Numbered from the stretch's first letter, positions 1 to 8,293 are shown. The stretch: 51,705 nucleotides of DNA from Acidobacteria bacterium RIFCSPLOWO2_02_FULL_61_28 (GCA_001767035.1 MEKR01000095.1:1-51705), one strand, 5' to 3'. Numbers and translations are program-made. Notes: a model not told the origin generated them from the sequence alone.

Positions 1-1693
1 CGTTGCCCGTCAGCCAATAGAGCACCAGGCCGCTCGACATGCTCCAGAACAAGAACAGGAACATCACCGGCATGAACATCATCATTTTCTGCTGCATGGG
101 GTCGGGCGAGGGCGCCGGACTCATCCTCTGCAAGACGAATTGGGTCGCGCACAGCAGCACGGGCAGCGTCTTGATGGGAAGGTGCTCGGACGCCGAAAGG
201 TCCTGAATCCACAAAATCCACGGGGCGTGCCGCATCTCGATGCTGACCAGCAGCACATTGTAGAAGCCCAAAAAGAACGGGATCTGGAGGAGCATCGGGA
301 GGCAGCCGCCGACGGGGTTGACCCCGTGCTTTTTGTAGAGAGCCATGGTCTCCTGCGTCATTTCCTGCCGCCGCGGGTCCCGCGTTTTCAGATGCTTGTA
401 CTTGTCCTGGATCGCCCGGAGCTGGGGCTGAAGCTGCTGCATCTTCATCGCCGACCGCATCGTCTTGAGCTTCAGCGGGAAGAGCGCGAAGTTGATGAAG
501 ATGGTGAGCAGGATGATGGCCCAGCCATAGTTGGCGACGACGTGGTCGTAGGTCCACCGCATCGCCAGAAACAGCGGCTTGGCAATGAAGGGGAACCAGC
601 CGTAATCCACCAGCTCCGGCAACCGCGGCTCGATGGCGGCCAGCACCTCGGTGTCTTTCGGCCCGACATAAACGCGCAGGTGGTTCACCGGCGAATCGGC
701 TCCGCCGACCGCCAGTCCGACCGTCGGGAATTTATTCTCCTGTCCAGGCAAGGCGATCTCCTGGCGGAATCCGGTCACGCGCAGCGCGCCCGGTCCTGCG
801 CTGACCGACGGAGCGGGCCCGGATCCCGCCGGGGAGGACACCGGGGGGGGCTGGGGCAGGAAGACGGCGGCGAAGAAGTGGTCCTGGATGCCGGCGAACG
901 GGAAGAGGCCGCTCACGGCGCCCTCCTGCTTTTCGAGGTCCTTGGGGTTCCAGCGCATCAGCTTTTGCGATTCGCGGAAGAAAATCTGGGCGCTGCTCCC
1001 GCGCGTGGGAACGTCATGAACATCGCCAAACCCGCCCTGCCAGGCCAATGCGTGGACTACCGGCTTGCCCTCGCTCGAAAGCTCGGTGGTAAGGTTTGCC
1101 ACGTAGCTGTCGCGCGCAAAGACGAATTGCTTGCGCGCCGTGATCCGGCCGTTGTTATATTCGAAGGTGAGCGTGGCGGGGGCCTTCAGGGAACCTTTGG
1201 CGGAGGGCACAAACAGCGAGGCGTTGATTTCCCGGCGGAGCGTCTCGTCGGAGACCCAGAACGAGAACGGATCGCCGTATTGCGCGGCGGCGTCCGCGTT
1301 CACCAGGTCCAGGGGGTTATTCTGTTCGTCGCGGTACCGGCGCAGAGTCCAACTCTTTACCGCTGCTCCGCGGGTCGAGAAGACGACCTGATAGAGATCA
1401 CCCTCCACCGTGATCTGTTCTTCCGCCGATCCCTGCCTGGGTTCGGCGGGCAGGGCGCCTTGCCCACTACCCTGCGGTCTCGCTCCGCGGGCTGGCGGGA
1501 CGGAGCTTTGGCTCTGGGGAGCCTCCCCGGGAACGGCTGCGGGCGGCGGTGCCGGTGCCGGTTTGTTCGCAGTCTGCTGCGGTGGAGTCGGCGGCGGGGG
1601 GAACAGGAACCGTTGGGAGAGGAACAAGATCACAAAAGAAGCCGCGAACGCCAGCAGGATACGAACTTGCAACGACGGTTCTTTGGGTTCCAT
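1..1693 (-). CDS. yidC: Membrane protein insertase YidC, C-terminus cut by window edge
   Basis: YidC/Oxa1-family insertase that places inner-membrane proteins with or without SecYEG. The frame is open from the ATG at 1693 to the window edge (564 codons), so it is missing from the ORF track for lack of a stop. An N-terminal membrane anchor (about residues 9-28) is followed by a Pro/Ala/Gln-rich linker, a large periplasmic beta domain, and the conserved insertase core with 'LFPLKLKTMRSAMKMQQLQP' near residue 400 and 'GGCLPMLLQIPFF' after it. Only a few tens of residues should be missing. It follows yidD by 78 nt in the classic rpmH-rnpA-yidD-yidC order. By eye, the groove arginine of E. coli YidC (IVRGIMYPL) aligns with Asn here (FINFALFPL). 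Confidence 0.96.
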   Translation of the reverse strand, partial: MEPKEPSLQVRILLAFAASFVILFLSQRFLFPPPPTPPQQTANKPAPAPPPAAVPGEAPQSQSSVPPARGARPQGSGQGALPAEPRQGSAEEQITVEGDLYQVVFSTRGAAVKSWTLRRYRDEQNNPLDLVNADAAAQYGDPFSFWVSDETLRREINASLFVPSAKGSLKAPATLTFEYNNGRITARKQFVFARDSYVANLTTELSSEGKPVVHALAWQGGFGDVHDVPTRGSSAQIFFRESQKLMRWNPKDLEKQEGAVSGLFPFAGIQDHFFAAVFLPQPPPVSSPAGSGPAPSVSAGPGALRVTGFRQEIALPGQENKFPTVGLAVGGADSPVNHLRVYVGPKDTEVLAAIEPRLPELVDYGWFPFIAKPLFLAMRWTYDHVVANYGWAIILLTIFINFALFPLKLKTMRSAMKMQQLQPQLRAIQDKYKHLKTRDPRRQEMTQETMALYKKHGVNPVGGCLPMLLQIPFFLGFYNVLLVSIEMRHAPWILWIQDLSASEHLPIKTLPVLLCATQFVLQRMSPAPSPDPMQQKMMMFMPVMFLFLFWSMSSGLVLYWLTGN

Positions 1694-1771
1694 GTGAAAT
1701 TGAGTCGAGTCCCGGTTTTTCCTTTTCGGCGGTTGGTTCCCGTTCAGAATGGAGTGACCGCGAACCGCAGT

Positions 1772-1981
1772 CTAACCAACCGGATCATAGCCGCCGGGAT
1801 GAAACGGGCGACAGCGCAGCAGCCGCCCGGCCGCCATCCAAAGCCCTCGGCCGGGACCGTATTTCCGAATCGCCTCCGCCGCGTACGCCGAGCAGGTAGG
1901 GTAGTACTTGCAGAACGAGGGGAACACGGGAGAAATCGCCTGTTGATAAAACCCAACCAGTGCCAGCAGGAATGGTTTCAT
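1772..1981 (-). CDS. yidD: Membrane protein insertion efficiency factor YidD
   Basis: 69-residue YidD/haemolytic-protein family member that assists YidC-dependent membrane insertion. The start MKPFLLALVGFYQQAISP at 1981 is chosen because the family begins there; the ORF-track version starting at 2194 is an upstream extension through rnpA. The signature 'CKYYPTCSAYAAEAI' with its conserved cysteines and the C-terminal 'LLRCRPFHPGGYDPV' are intact. An N-terminal amphipathic/hydrophobic helix is expected to peripherally bind the membrane. It starts 10 nt after the rnpA stop, so it is translated from the same message. Confidence 0.95.
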   Translation of the reverse strand: MKPFLLALVGFYQQAISPVFPSFCKYYPTCSAYAAEAIRKYGPGRGLWMAAGRLLRCRPFHPGGYDPVG

Positions 1982-1991
1982 GAGTGCATCG

Positions 1992-2372
1992 TCACACGGC
2001 CGCGCCTGGCGGGATGGCTTGCGCGCAGGCCAGAAAAAATTTTTGGACCGTTTCTTCCAGTTCCGCGAAGGGGACCGTTTTGGCCGCTGTGCGCGGCTGG
2101 AGAATGATATCCCACCCCGGCCCCAGCTCGGCCCGGTGCTTGCGAACGGCTTCACGCAGCCGCCGCTTGAGCCGGTTCCGTTCGACGGCCCCACCCATCG
2201 CGCGAGAGACGGTCAGTCCGATCCGGCTCGCGCGCTCCCCATTGATCCGGGCGAACCCCACCAGGAGTCCCAAGTTGCGGCGGCGTCCCTCGGCGTACAC
2301 TTTGCGATAGTCGGCGGTGCGCAGCAGGCGCGCGCTCTTCGGAAGCCCGTGCTGTCGCTGGGAAGTCCGCAC
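1992..2372 (-). CDS. rnpA: Ribonuclease P protein component
   Basis: 126-residue protein subunit of RNase P, which helps the M1 RNA process tRNA 5' ends. The RNR signature is present as 'ERNRLKRRLREAVRKH' around residues 62-77. Earlier come 'LPKSARLLRTADYRKVYAEG', the usual N-terminal substrate-binding strand, and 'GLTVSRAMGGAVERN'. The start is GTG at 2372 with a G-rich stretch (GGGGGA) upstream. It lies 70 nt after rpmH and overlaps nothing, in the conserved rpmH-rnpA order. Length is normal for the family. Confidence 0.95.
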   Translation of the reverse strand: MRTSQRQHGLPKSARLLRTADYRKVYAEGRRRNLGLLVGFARINGERASRIGLTVSRAMGGAVERNRLKRRLREAVRKHRAELGPGWDIILQPRTAAKTVPFAELEETVQKFFLACAQAIPPGAAV

Positions 2373-2442
2373 CGTGAGCTTTCCCCCATGACGCTGAAAG
2401 CGGCGTCCTGGGGACCCCGGATCGTTGCCGTGCCGAAGCCCC

Positions 2443-2589
2443 CTACTGGGAGGAAACAGTCAGGCGCTTGCGCCCCTTCCGGCGGCGGCGGGACAGAACC
2501 TTGCGCCCCCCCGGTGTGCTCATTCGCGCCCGAAACCCGTGGGTCTTGGCCCGCTTCCTCTTCCGTGGCTGATACGTCCGCTTCGGCAT
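2443..2589 (-). CDS. rpmH: 50S ribosomal protein L34
   Basis: 48-residue L34 read directly from the complement and too short for the ORF track. It begins [19 protein letters not shown], continues with '[20 protein letters not shown]' and ends in TAG at 2443. The highly basic composition and the 'TYQP...R.HGFR.RM.T..GR' pattern are diagnostic. It is first in the rpmH-rnpA-yidD-yidC operon, with a sigma70-like promoter 44 nt upstream. dnaA, often divergent from rpmH, is not present here; a toxin-antitoxin pair occupies that side. Confidence 0.97.
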   Translation of the reverse strand: MPKRTYQPRKRKRAKTHGFRARMSTPGGRKVLSRRRRKGRKRLTVSSQ

Positions 2590-2632
2590 GTGGCTTCCTC
2601 AGTAAACTCCCGGGCCAAAAGCCCAAACAGCC

Positions 2633-2662
2633 ATCATATGATTGCCGGGAGAGGACTGTCAA
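2633..2662 (-). promoter_or_regulatory. Sigma70-like promoter for rpmH operon
   Basis: On the minus strand, TTGACA (2657-2662) and TATGAT (2633-2638) are separated by 18 nt. This near-consensus promoter sits 44 nt upstream of the rpmH ATG. The leader holds a small palindrome GGGCTTTTGGCCC (about 2612-2624), which could form a 5' hairpin. Confidence 0.7.
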
Positions 2663-2684
2663 GGCGGCGACCTTGGGAAAGCCT

Positions 2685-2714
2685 ATGACGAACGGCCGCG
2701 AAGTCTGGTATTCT
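2685..2714 (+). promoter_or_regulatory. Candidate promoter for DUF433 antitoxin, near-leaderless
   Basis: ATGACG (2685-2690), an 18-nt spacer and TATTCT (2709-2714) resemble a sigma70 promoter. The -10 ends 8 nt before the DUF433 ATG, so the transcript would start at or next to the start codon. No Shine-Dalgarno sequence is visible, which fits a leaderless message. The -35 box is only a partial match. Confidence 0.4.
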
Positions 2715-2722
2715 AGTTCTCG

Positions 2723-2956
2723 ATGAGCTGGCAAGACCACATCAGCATAGACCCCCAAATCCTGGTGGGAAAGCCGGTCGTGAAGGGTACGCGCGTCGCC
2801 GTCGAACTTGTTGTCGAGCTGATGGCCAACGGTTGGACCCAGGAGCAAATCCTTGAGAACTACCCCAATCTCACGGCTGAGGACATCCGCGCCTGCCTTG
2901 CGTATGCGAGCGAGGTACTCCATTCGGAGCGGGTCTATCCAATGAAGACTTCATGA
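2723..2956 (+). CDS. DUF433 domain antitoxin
   Basis: 77-residue DUF433 protein, the family of small winged-helix-like antitoxins paired with PIN-like (DUF5615) toxins. The hallmark 'ISIDPQILVGKPVVKGTRVAVELVVELMANG' followed by 'ILENYPNLTAEDIRACLAYA' covers nearly the whole protein. It overlaps the downstream toxin by 4 nt (ATGA), so translation is coupled. By family analogy the protein neutralises the toxin and may repress its own promoter. It is divergent from the rpmH operon. Confidence 0.9.
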   Translation: MSWQDHISIDPQILVGKPVVKGTRVAVELVVELMANGWTQEQILENYPNLTAEDIRACLAYASEVLHSERVYPMKTS

Positions 2957-3312
2957 TCTTTCTTGCCGACGAGAGCATCCCTCGTGCGGCTTTCCGAGTT
3001 CTGCGGGAGCAGGTCTTTGATGTAGCTTCGGTTGGCGAGGACAGTGCCGGTTCGACCGACGAGGATGTCCTTGCCGGATGCACCAGCGAGAGGCGCACTC
3101 TTCTTACACTCGACAAAGATTTCGGCGAACTCGTTTTCCACCGAGGCTTGCCGGCTGAATGCGGCGTGATCCTGTTTCGGGTTGACGCGGAATCTCCATC
3201 CGAATTCTCCGAAATGGTCTTGGCGGCTCTCCGATCCAGGAACAACTGGAGTGGCTTCTTCACCGTCGTAAGTCGCGATCGCATCAAGATGAGGCCTCTC
3301 CCCAAGTCCTGA
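2953..3312 (+). CDS. DUF5615 PIN-like toxin
   Basis: 119-residue protein of the DUF5615/PIN-like family, predicted to be an RNase toxin. The N-terminal 'IFLADESIP' carries the acidic residue typical of the first PIN strand. 'LLTLDKDFGELVF' supplies the second conserved D-x-D-F-G motif. It is coupled by ATGA overlap to the DUF433 antitoxin, the standard partner. RNase activity is inferred from the family and is not shown by sequence alone. Confidence 0.88.
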   Translation: MIFLADESIPRAAFRVLREQVFDVASVGEDSAGSTDEDVLAGCTSERRTLLTLDKDFGELVFHRGLPAECGVILFRVDAESPSEFSEMVLAALRSRNNWSGFFTVVSRDRIKMRPLPKS

Positions 3313-3319
3313 TCGGTAC

Positions 3320-4477
3320 TCACACTGTTGAACCCAGCCACCCCAGCAGCGCGCCCGCTAGAGCGACTTTGATGAAGCTGATCTTGTAGCGGTGGAGCGC
3401 CAGCAGCGCGACGGCAAAAAGCCCGATGGAAAATAGCCCCAAAGGGAACGGCTGGAGGAGCGATTTCGCGGAGAGCGTGAAAAAGGACCCCAGGATCGCC
3501 CCCACGGCCGCTGCGTTCACCGGCTTCAGGAACGCCTGGACGTAGGGGGAATGCTCGATCTTTTCGAGGTACGCAGCCCCGATGAAAATGAAGACGAAGG
3601 AAGGGAGAAAGATGCTCACGGTGGCGATCAGCGCGCCCCACCAGGACGCCACCTTGTAGCCGATGAACGTCGCCGTGATGACGACCGGGCCGGGGGTCAT
3701 CTGACCGAGCGCCAGCCCGTCGAGAAACTCTTTCGGCGTCATCCATCCCAGGGTATTGACAACTTCTTTCTCGATGAACGGAACGATCACCAAGCCCCCG
3801 CCGTAGATGAGCGCGCCGACCTTCAGAAAAAACCACGCCAGTTGCAGCAGCACTCCCAGAGGAGCCACCGCCAGGCACATGCCCGCGGCCGGCCGGTGTT
3901 TGCGCCCGGGTCCGTAGGCCAGAATCCCGAAGATGCCGGCCAGGACAAACAGCAGGATGATATTGATGGAAACGAGCGCGACGAGCGCGGCGCTCGCGGC
4001 GACCGTGGCGAGGAGCGTTTTATCCGGTGCGACCGATTTCCCCAGCCGGTAGCCCGACGAAAGGATCACGGCCAGCACCACGGGGGTTATTCCATTGAAG
4101 AGATGCTGGACAACCGGGATCGTCCCGAACCGGAAATAGAGCCAGGTGAGGATCAGCATCATGACGAACGCCGGAAGGATAAACGCGCAGCCGGAGACAA
4201 TGCCCCCCAGGTATCGCCGCAAGCGGAAGCCGATGTAGATGACAAGCTGGGTCGAGGCGGGGCCGGGGAGGGCCTGGCTCAGCGCCAGCCCTTGCAGGAA
4301 GTCCGGTTTCTGGAGCCACGGGCGTTTTTCAACGGCTTCGTTCTCGATCAACGCGATGTGGGCAAGCGGGCCGCCGAAGCCGATCAAACCGAGCTTCAGA
4401 AAGACCCGCCCGATCTCGGCGAGCGACGTGGGAGGAACCCCGGCGCGCCGGGGAGGGGCTTCAGGAGGAAGCGGCAT
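3320..4477 (-). CDS. chrA: Chromate transporter ChrA, two-domain
   Basis: 385-residue inner-membrane CHR-family transporter that exports chromate. Two homologous halves are visible: 'GLIGFGGPLAHIALIENEAV' with 'LSQALPGPASTQLVIYIGF' in the N half, and 'GALIYGGGLVIVPFIEKEVV' with 'LALGQMTPGPVVITATFIGY' in the C half. The ATG at 4477 is chosen over the 4810 ORF start because a GGGAG lies 8 nt upstream and family homology begins just after it. About ten hydrophobic segments are present. It is divergent from the flavin oxidoreductase and converges on the toxin-antitoxin pair, 7 nt away. Sulfate or another oxyanion could be the real substrate. Confidence 0.92.
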   Translation of the reverse strand: MPLPPEAPPRRAGVPPTSLAEIGRVFLKLGLIGFGGPLAHIALIENEAVEKRPWLQKPDFLQGLALSQALPGPASTQLVIYIGFRLRRYLGGIVSGCAFILPAFVMMLILTWLYFRFGTIPVVQHLFNGITPVVLAVILSSGYRLGKSVAPDKTLLATVAASAALVALVSINIILLFVLAGIFGILAYGPGRKHRPAAGMCLAVAPLGVLLQLAWFFLKVGALIYGGGLVIVPFIEKEVVNTLGWMTPKEFLDGLALGQMTPGPVVITATFIGYKVASWWGALIATVSIFLPSFVFIFIGAAYLEKIEHSPYVQAFLKPVNAAAVGAILGSFFTLSAKSLLQPFPLGLFSIGLFAVALLALHRYKISFIKVALAGALLGWLGSTV

Positions 4478-4771
4478 GGCTGTGTCTCCCGAACCAATCA
4501 ATTCTGGCGATGGGTGGAAAGACCCAGTTGCCAAGGGCATTTTGCCCTGCGGCATTGCTCCCCAGGCACCCTTTTCCGTCCCAGACCATAACTGGCATAG
4601 GGCTCTCCAAAGAATCTCGAAAACCCAGATACTATAACCCAAAACCGGAAAACGCCACCGGGGCTGCGAAAGGTTGTCGGCAAGGGAAACGACTCGCGCC
4701 GCCCTGGCTGGGGAATGGCACGATGGTTGCTCCGAGGACTGGGGTCGAGAAATCCTTCGCGGGAGAGTCCT
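4478..4771. other. Divergent intergenic region, chrA / flavin oxidoreductase
   Basis: About 294 nt between two divergently read genes. ORFs listed here (4498-4971 minus, 4510-4818 plus) are extensions or shadows with no recognisable protein. Promoters for both genes should lie here, but no strong -35/-10 pair could be identified by eye. Confidence 0.5.
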
Positions 4772-6736
4772 ATGCAATTGAATCGTCCGGGAATCGGGAA
4801 GTTCCCCCACATTTTTGAAGAAATCAAGGTCGGCAGCTTAACCTGCCATAACCGGGTGAAGTACGCCGCCTGCTCGGTATCGAATTTTAACAACCGGGAC
4901 GGCTCGCTCACCGACCGGGAATACGCCCGCATGGAAGTGATCTCCCGCACCGGCGCCGGCATGATCACCAACCAGGGCGCTTACCCGGACCCGGACGGTG
5001 CCGGCAAGGCCTATTACCGGCAATTGAGCCTCGCCGATGACAAATACATCCCCGGTTTCCGCAGGATTGCCGATCTGCTTCACGGCGCCGGGGCGATTTC
5101 CATTCAACAGATTCTGCATTGCGGCCGTTACGGGGGAGTGGACTCGACGCACTGCCTGCAACCGTCGGAGGTTCCGCAGACGCTGCGCCATTTCCGTCCG
5201 CCGCGCCAGATGAGCCGGGACGACATCCGCCGCTGCATCCGGGAGCACTGCGAGGCCGGGCGGCGCTCGATGGAGGCGGGGTTTGACGGCGTGGAGCTGA
5301 CGGCGTTCATGGGGTATCTCCTCGCCAACTTTCTCTCGCCCTTCACCAACCGGCGCACGGATGAATATGGCGGGTCGCTTGAAAACCGGGGTCGTTTCAT
5401 GGTCGAGGTGTTGACGGGCTTGCGCGAGACCATCGGGAAAGACAAGCTGCTGGTGATCCGCTTGAACGGCGACGAGCTGATGGACGAGCTCGGGGGAAAC
5501 AGCCGCGCCGACTGCATTGAATTCATGAAAATGGCGGAGCAGGCCGGGGCCGACTGCATCAGCATCGTGGTCGGCTGGCACGAGTCCACCCGGGGAGCCT
5601 TGGGGCGGGACGTGCATGACGACCAATGGCTGCCGCTCGCCGAGAGCGCCTCGCGGGCGCTGCGGATTCCTGTGGCGTTTGGCCCGCGCTTCTGCGATCC
5701 GGTCAAGGCTGAACAGGCCCTCGCGCAGCGGGCCTTCGGGATGTGGGAAGTGTGTCGCCCGTTCTTGGCGGACCCGGAACTGTTGCACAAGGTGGCCGAA
5801 GACCGTCTGGAGGAGATTCGTCCGTGCGTGGGCGGGTTGCTCTGCCTCTCGCGCATGTTTCGCAATCTCCCTTACATCTGCGCCGTGAATCCCCGCCTGG
5901 GCCACGAAGTCGAGCCGGAATATGAGCTGCGCCCGGCCCGGGTTCCCAAGAAAGTCTTGGTGATCGGCGGAGGACCCGGAGGCCTGGAATGCGCGATCGT
6001 GGCGGCGCAACGCGGCCATACCGTGATCGTGTGCGAAAAGAGCGACCGGCTGGGGGGGCAATTAAATCAGGCGGCCAAGGAAATCGGTGGAGGACAGATC
6101 TTTCTCGACCTGATTCGACATTACGAAACGCAACTGAAGCGGTGGAACGTGGAGGTGCGTCTTGGCGCCGAAGTCACTCAGCAACTCTGCGCCCAACTCG
6201 CGCCCGACGTGGCCGTGGTTGCCGCCGGGTCGGAGATCGAGCCGTATCCCTTCCCCGGAGGCAATCGCAGCCATGTGGTCATCGCCCACGAGATTCTGGA
6301 GGAAGGTTCTCCCTGCGGCGACCGGGTGGTGGTGTTAGGGGGCGAGCGGATCGGTCTGGTGGCGGCCGAGTACCTGGCTTCCCGCGGCAAACACGTCACG
6401 CTGGTCGAAATGGGGAGACGGCTGGGCGAGGATGTGATCGCCACCTTCAAGTGGCGACATGCAGCCTGGGTCCGCGAACTGGGAATCCAGACCCTGCTCA
6501 ATACCCGCGTCAAAGAGATTACCGACCAGGGAGTCCTCGTGGCGGATGCCGGCGGAGCGGAAACCCTCTTGCCGGCCGACACCGTGGTCCTGGCGATTTC
6601 GCGCCGCTCGTGCCAGCGGCTCTTGAGCGAATTGGAATTTTTCTGTGACGAACTCTACGCCATCGGCGACGCCGTCCAGCCCCGCTCCATGCACAATGCC
6701 ATCCGCGAGGGATACCTGCTCGGGATTCGGATTTGA
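4772..6736 (+). CDS. Old Yellow Enzyme-type NADH:flavin oxidoreductase, FadH-like, with altered Fe-S motif
   Basis: 654-residue flavoenzyme with an N-terminal FMN TIM barrel (about 1-360) and a C-terminal FAD/NAD(P) dinucleotide-binding half, the layout of 2,4-dienoyl-CoA reductase, trimethylamine dehydrogenase and BaiCD-type enoate reductases. Barrel signs are 'QQILHCGRYGG', 'GFDGVELTAFMGYLLANFLS' and 'RTDEYGGSLENRGRF'. The Rossmann motif 'KVLVIGGGPGGLECAIVAAQ' begins near 395. The start at 4772 has GGGAGAG upstream. The linker cysteine motif reads 'CVGGLLCLSRMFRNLPYIC' instead of C-x2-C-x3-C-x11-C: one cysteine is Gly and one residue is missing. Substrate is unknown; it stands alone. Confidence 0.88.
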   Translation: MQLNRPGIGKFPHIFEEIKVGSLTCHNRVKYAACSVSNFNNRDGSLTDREYARMEVISRTGAGMITNQGAYPDPDGAGKAYYRQLSLADDKYIPGFRRIADLLHGAGAISIQQILHCGRYGGVDSTHCLQPSEVPQTLRHFRPPRQMSRDDIRRCIREHCEAGRRSMEAGFDGVELTAFMGYLLANFLSPFTNRRTDEYGGSLENRGRFMVEVLTGLRETIGKDKLLVIRLNGDELMDELGGNSRADCIEFMKMAEQAGADCISIVVGWHESTRGALGRDVHDDQWLPLAESASRALRIPVAFGPRFCDPVKAEQALAQRAFGMWEVCRPFLADPELLHKVAEDRLEEIRPCVGGLLCLSRMFRNLPYICAVNPRLGHEVEPEYELRPARVPKKVLVIGGGPGGLECAIVAAQRGHTVIVCEKSDRLGGQLNQAAKEIGGGQIFLDLIRHYETQLKRWNVEVRLGAEVTQQLCAQLAPDVAVVAAGSEIEPYPFPGGNRSHVVIAHEILEEGSPCGDRVVVLGGERIGLVAAEYLASRGKHVTLVEMGRRLGEDVIATFKWRHAAWVRELGIQTLLNTRVKEITDQGVLVADAGGAETLLPADTVVLAISRRSCQRLLSELEFFCDELYAIGDAVQPRSMHNAIREGYLLGIRI

Positions 6737-6795
6737 AGGGAACCAGCCCCGGTCTGGCGCGGAGAGCTCGGGGCCGGCGAAGCGCCCGGCTCGCA

Positions 6796-7947
6796 TCAGC
6801 GGAACATCACGGCGACGCCGCACTTAGTGGTGTTGTGGAATTTGACGGAATGGCTGCGGACCAGTTGGGTCTTCAAAGTCCGCAGCGCTTGGCCGAGCAG
6901 CATCTCGGTGGAAACCATGAACTCCACCTCGATGGGGCTTTCGGGGTTGGGGTCATTTTCGAGCAGGAAATACGCGCCCCCCAGGGAGAGGTTTTCGAGC
7001 ACGGCCTCCTCTTCAAAGGGGGTCCCGTCGGCTCGCATCCCCTGCACCCGCAAGGGGACGTGAATGGGCTGGCGGCTTCCGGTTCGCCGCTCGGCGGGAT
7101 CGCGCGGGTGGGTGTGCTCCCCCGAAGCCAAGTCAATCCCCATCCCCTCCCAGGCCATCACCGAGTTGGGGAAAAACTTTTGGGTCTCGCCGAGCACGGA
7201 GTCCAGGAAGCCGTCGTTGTGGTCGGGGTCGTGGTGGAACAAGACCAATTGGCCGACGCGCGCTTCCTGGGCGATGTTGACGGCTTCCCGCCAGGTGGAG
7301 TGTCCCCACCCTTTCTTCAGGCTGACGTATTCGAGCGGCGTATATTGGGCGTCATAGACAAAGACGTCGGCCCCTTCGGCGAGCTTCCGCACATTGCGGT
7401 CATGCTCCGCCGAGCCCGGTTCGTTGTCGGTGGCGTAGACCAGCGCGTGGCCGCCGCACTCGATGCGGTACCCCAGGCATCCCTGCGGATGGTTCAGAGG
7501 AATCGTCTTCACCACCACGTCCTGGAACGAGAGGACCTCCTGAGCGATCTTGTGGAATTTCCGTTGCGCCCGCATGGCGGTCATGTCCACCGGAAAATAC
7601 GGGTTGGACATCTGGTCCCCCAGCGCTTCCTCCACGTCGCGAATGTGCGAGGGAAACGAGTGGAAGGAGAACGAATTTTCCGGGTTGTAGAGCGGCTCAA
7701 AAAACGGGATTCCTTGAATGTGGTCCCAATGGAAGTGGGAGAGAAAGACGTAAGCCTGAACGGCGCGCTGACCGAATTCCGCCAGCAGTTGCTTGCCGAG
7801 CATCCGCAGGCCCGTGCCGCAATCCAGGATCAGGATTTCTCCGCCGGGAGTCCGCACTTCCACGCACGACGTATTGCCGCCGTACCGATAATTGTCCAAC
7901 GTCGGCGTAGGCGTGGAACCCCGTACTCCCCAGAAGCGCATCTTCAT
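6796..7947 (-). CDS. MBL-fold metallo-hydrolase fused to a PilZ domain
   Basis: 383-residue fusion. Residues 1-270 form a metallo-beta-lactamase fold of the phosphodiesterase-like type: 'MRFWGVRGSTPTP', 'GNTSCVEV', 'ILDCGTGLRMLG', the metal motif 'LSHFHWDHIQGIPFF', and later metal-site residues 'YATDNEP' and 'LFHHDPDH'. Residues about 285-383 form a PilZ domain with 'RTGSR' (RxxxR) and 'NLSLGGAYF' (NxSxxG), both intact, so c-di-GMP binding is predicted. Homology starts at MKMRFWG (7947); the ORF start at 8007 adds 20 residues without family support. No strong RBS is seen at either. The substrate of the hydrolase is unknown. Confidence 0.87.
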   Translation of the reverse strand: MKMRFWGVRGSTPTPTLDNYRYGGNTSCVEVRTPGGEILILDCGTGLRMLGKQLLAEFGQRAVQAYVFLSHFHWDHIQGIPFFEPLYNPENSFSFHSFPSHIRDVEEALGDQMSNPYFPVDMTAMRAQRKFHKIAQEVLSFQDVVVKTIPLNHPQGCLGYRIECGGHALVYATDNEPGSAEHDRNVRKLAEGADVFVYDAQYTPLEYVSLKKGWGHSTWREAVNIAQEARVGQLVLFHHDPDHNDGFLDSVLGETQKFFPNSVMAWEGMGIDLASGEHTHPRDPAERRTGSRQPIHVPLRVQGMRADGTPFEEEAVLENLSLGGAYFLLENDPNPESPIEVEFMVSTEMLLGQALRTLKTQLVRSHSVKFHNTTKCGVAVMFR

Positions 7948-8293
7948 AAGCGTTTTCTGCGACCAGATACTTCCCGGCTGCGAGCGACCTGTACTCCTCG
8001 CCGCCATGTGGGAACGCGGGGGGAAAGCGTCTTCCGTTGCCGGACAGACTGGGAAAACCTATCATAGTGTCAAAGTGTCTCGCAAGAGGGTATTTCACTC
8101 CCGGAGAAAATATAAGTACTAGGTACACCATTCGGCACAGGGGCCGAAAAAACGGGCGGATAGAGCCGGTTTCGCAGCGGGTTCGGCGAACCCCTCGGGC
8201 CGCTTCCGGCGGCCCCGGCTTCCAAAGGTGAAGCATACTTAGTGTAGACTGATAGTTGCCGGCCTGCGGTTACAAGGAAACGGGCCGAAAGCT
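7948..8293. other. Divergent intergenic region, MBL-PilZ / DUF1802
   Basis: Roughly 346 nt. It contains GC-rich direct and inverted stretches such as GGGCCGCTTCCGGCGGCCC near 8198-8216, which can form a strong hairpin, and an AT-richer patch (about 8050-8130) that may hold promoters. No RNA gene or protein was recognised. Confidence 0.45.

Noticed and set aside
140-2107. 655-residue plus-strand ORF
   Set aside because: Antisense shadow of yidC, yidD and rnpA; Arg/Gly/Pro-rich with no recognisable domain, while the minus strand encodes clear families.
3551-4591. 346-residue plus-strand ORF opposite chrA
   Set aside because: Charged, low-complexity shadow of the chromate transporter gene.
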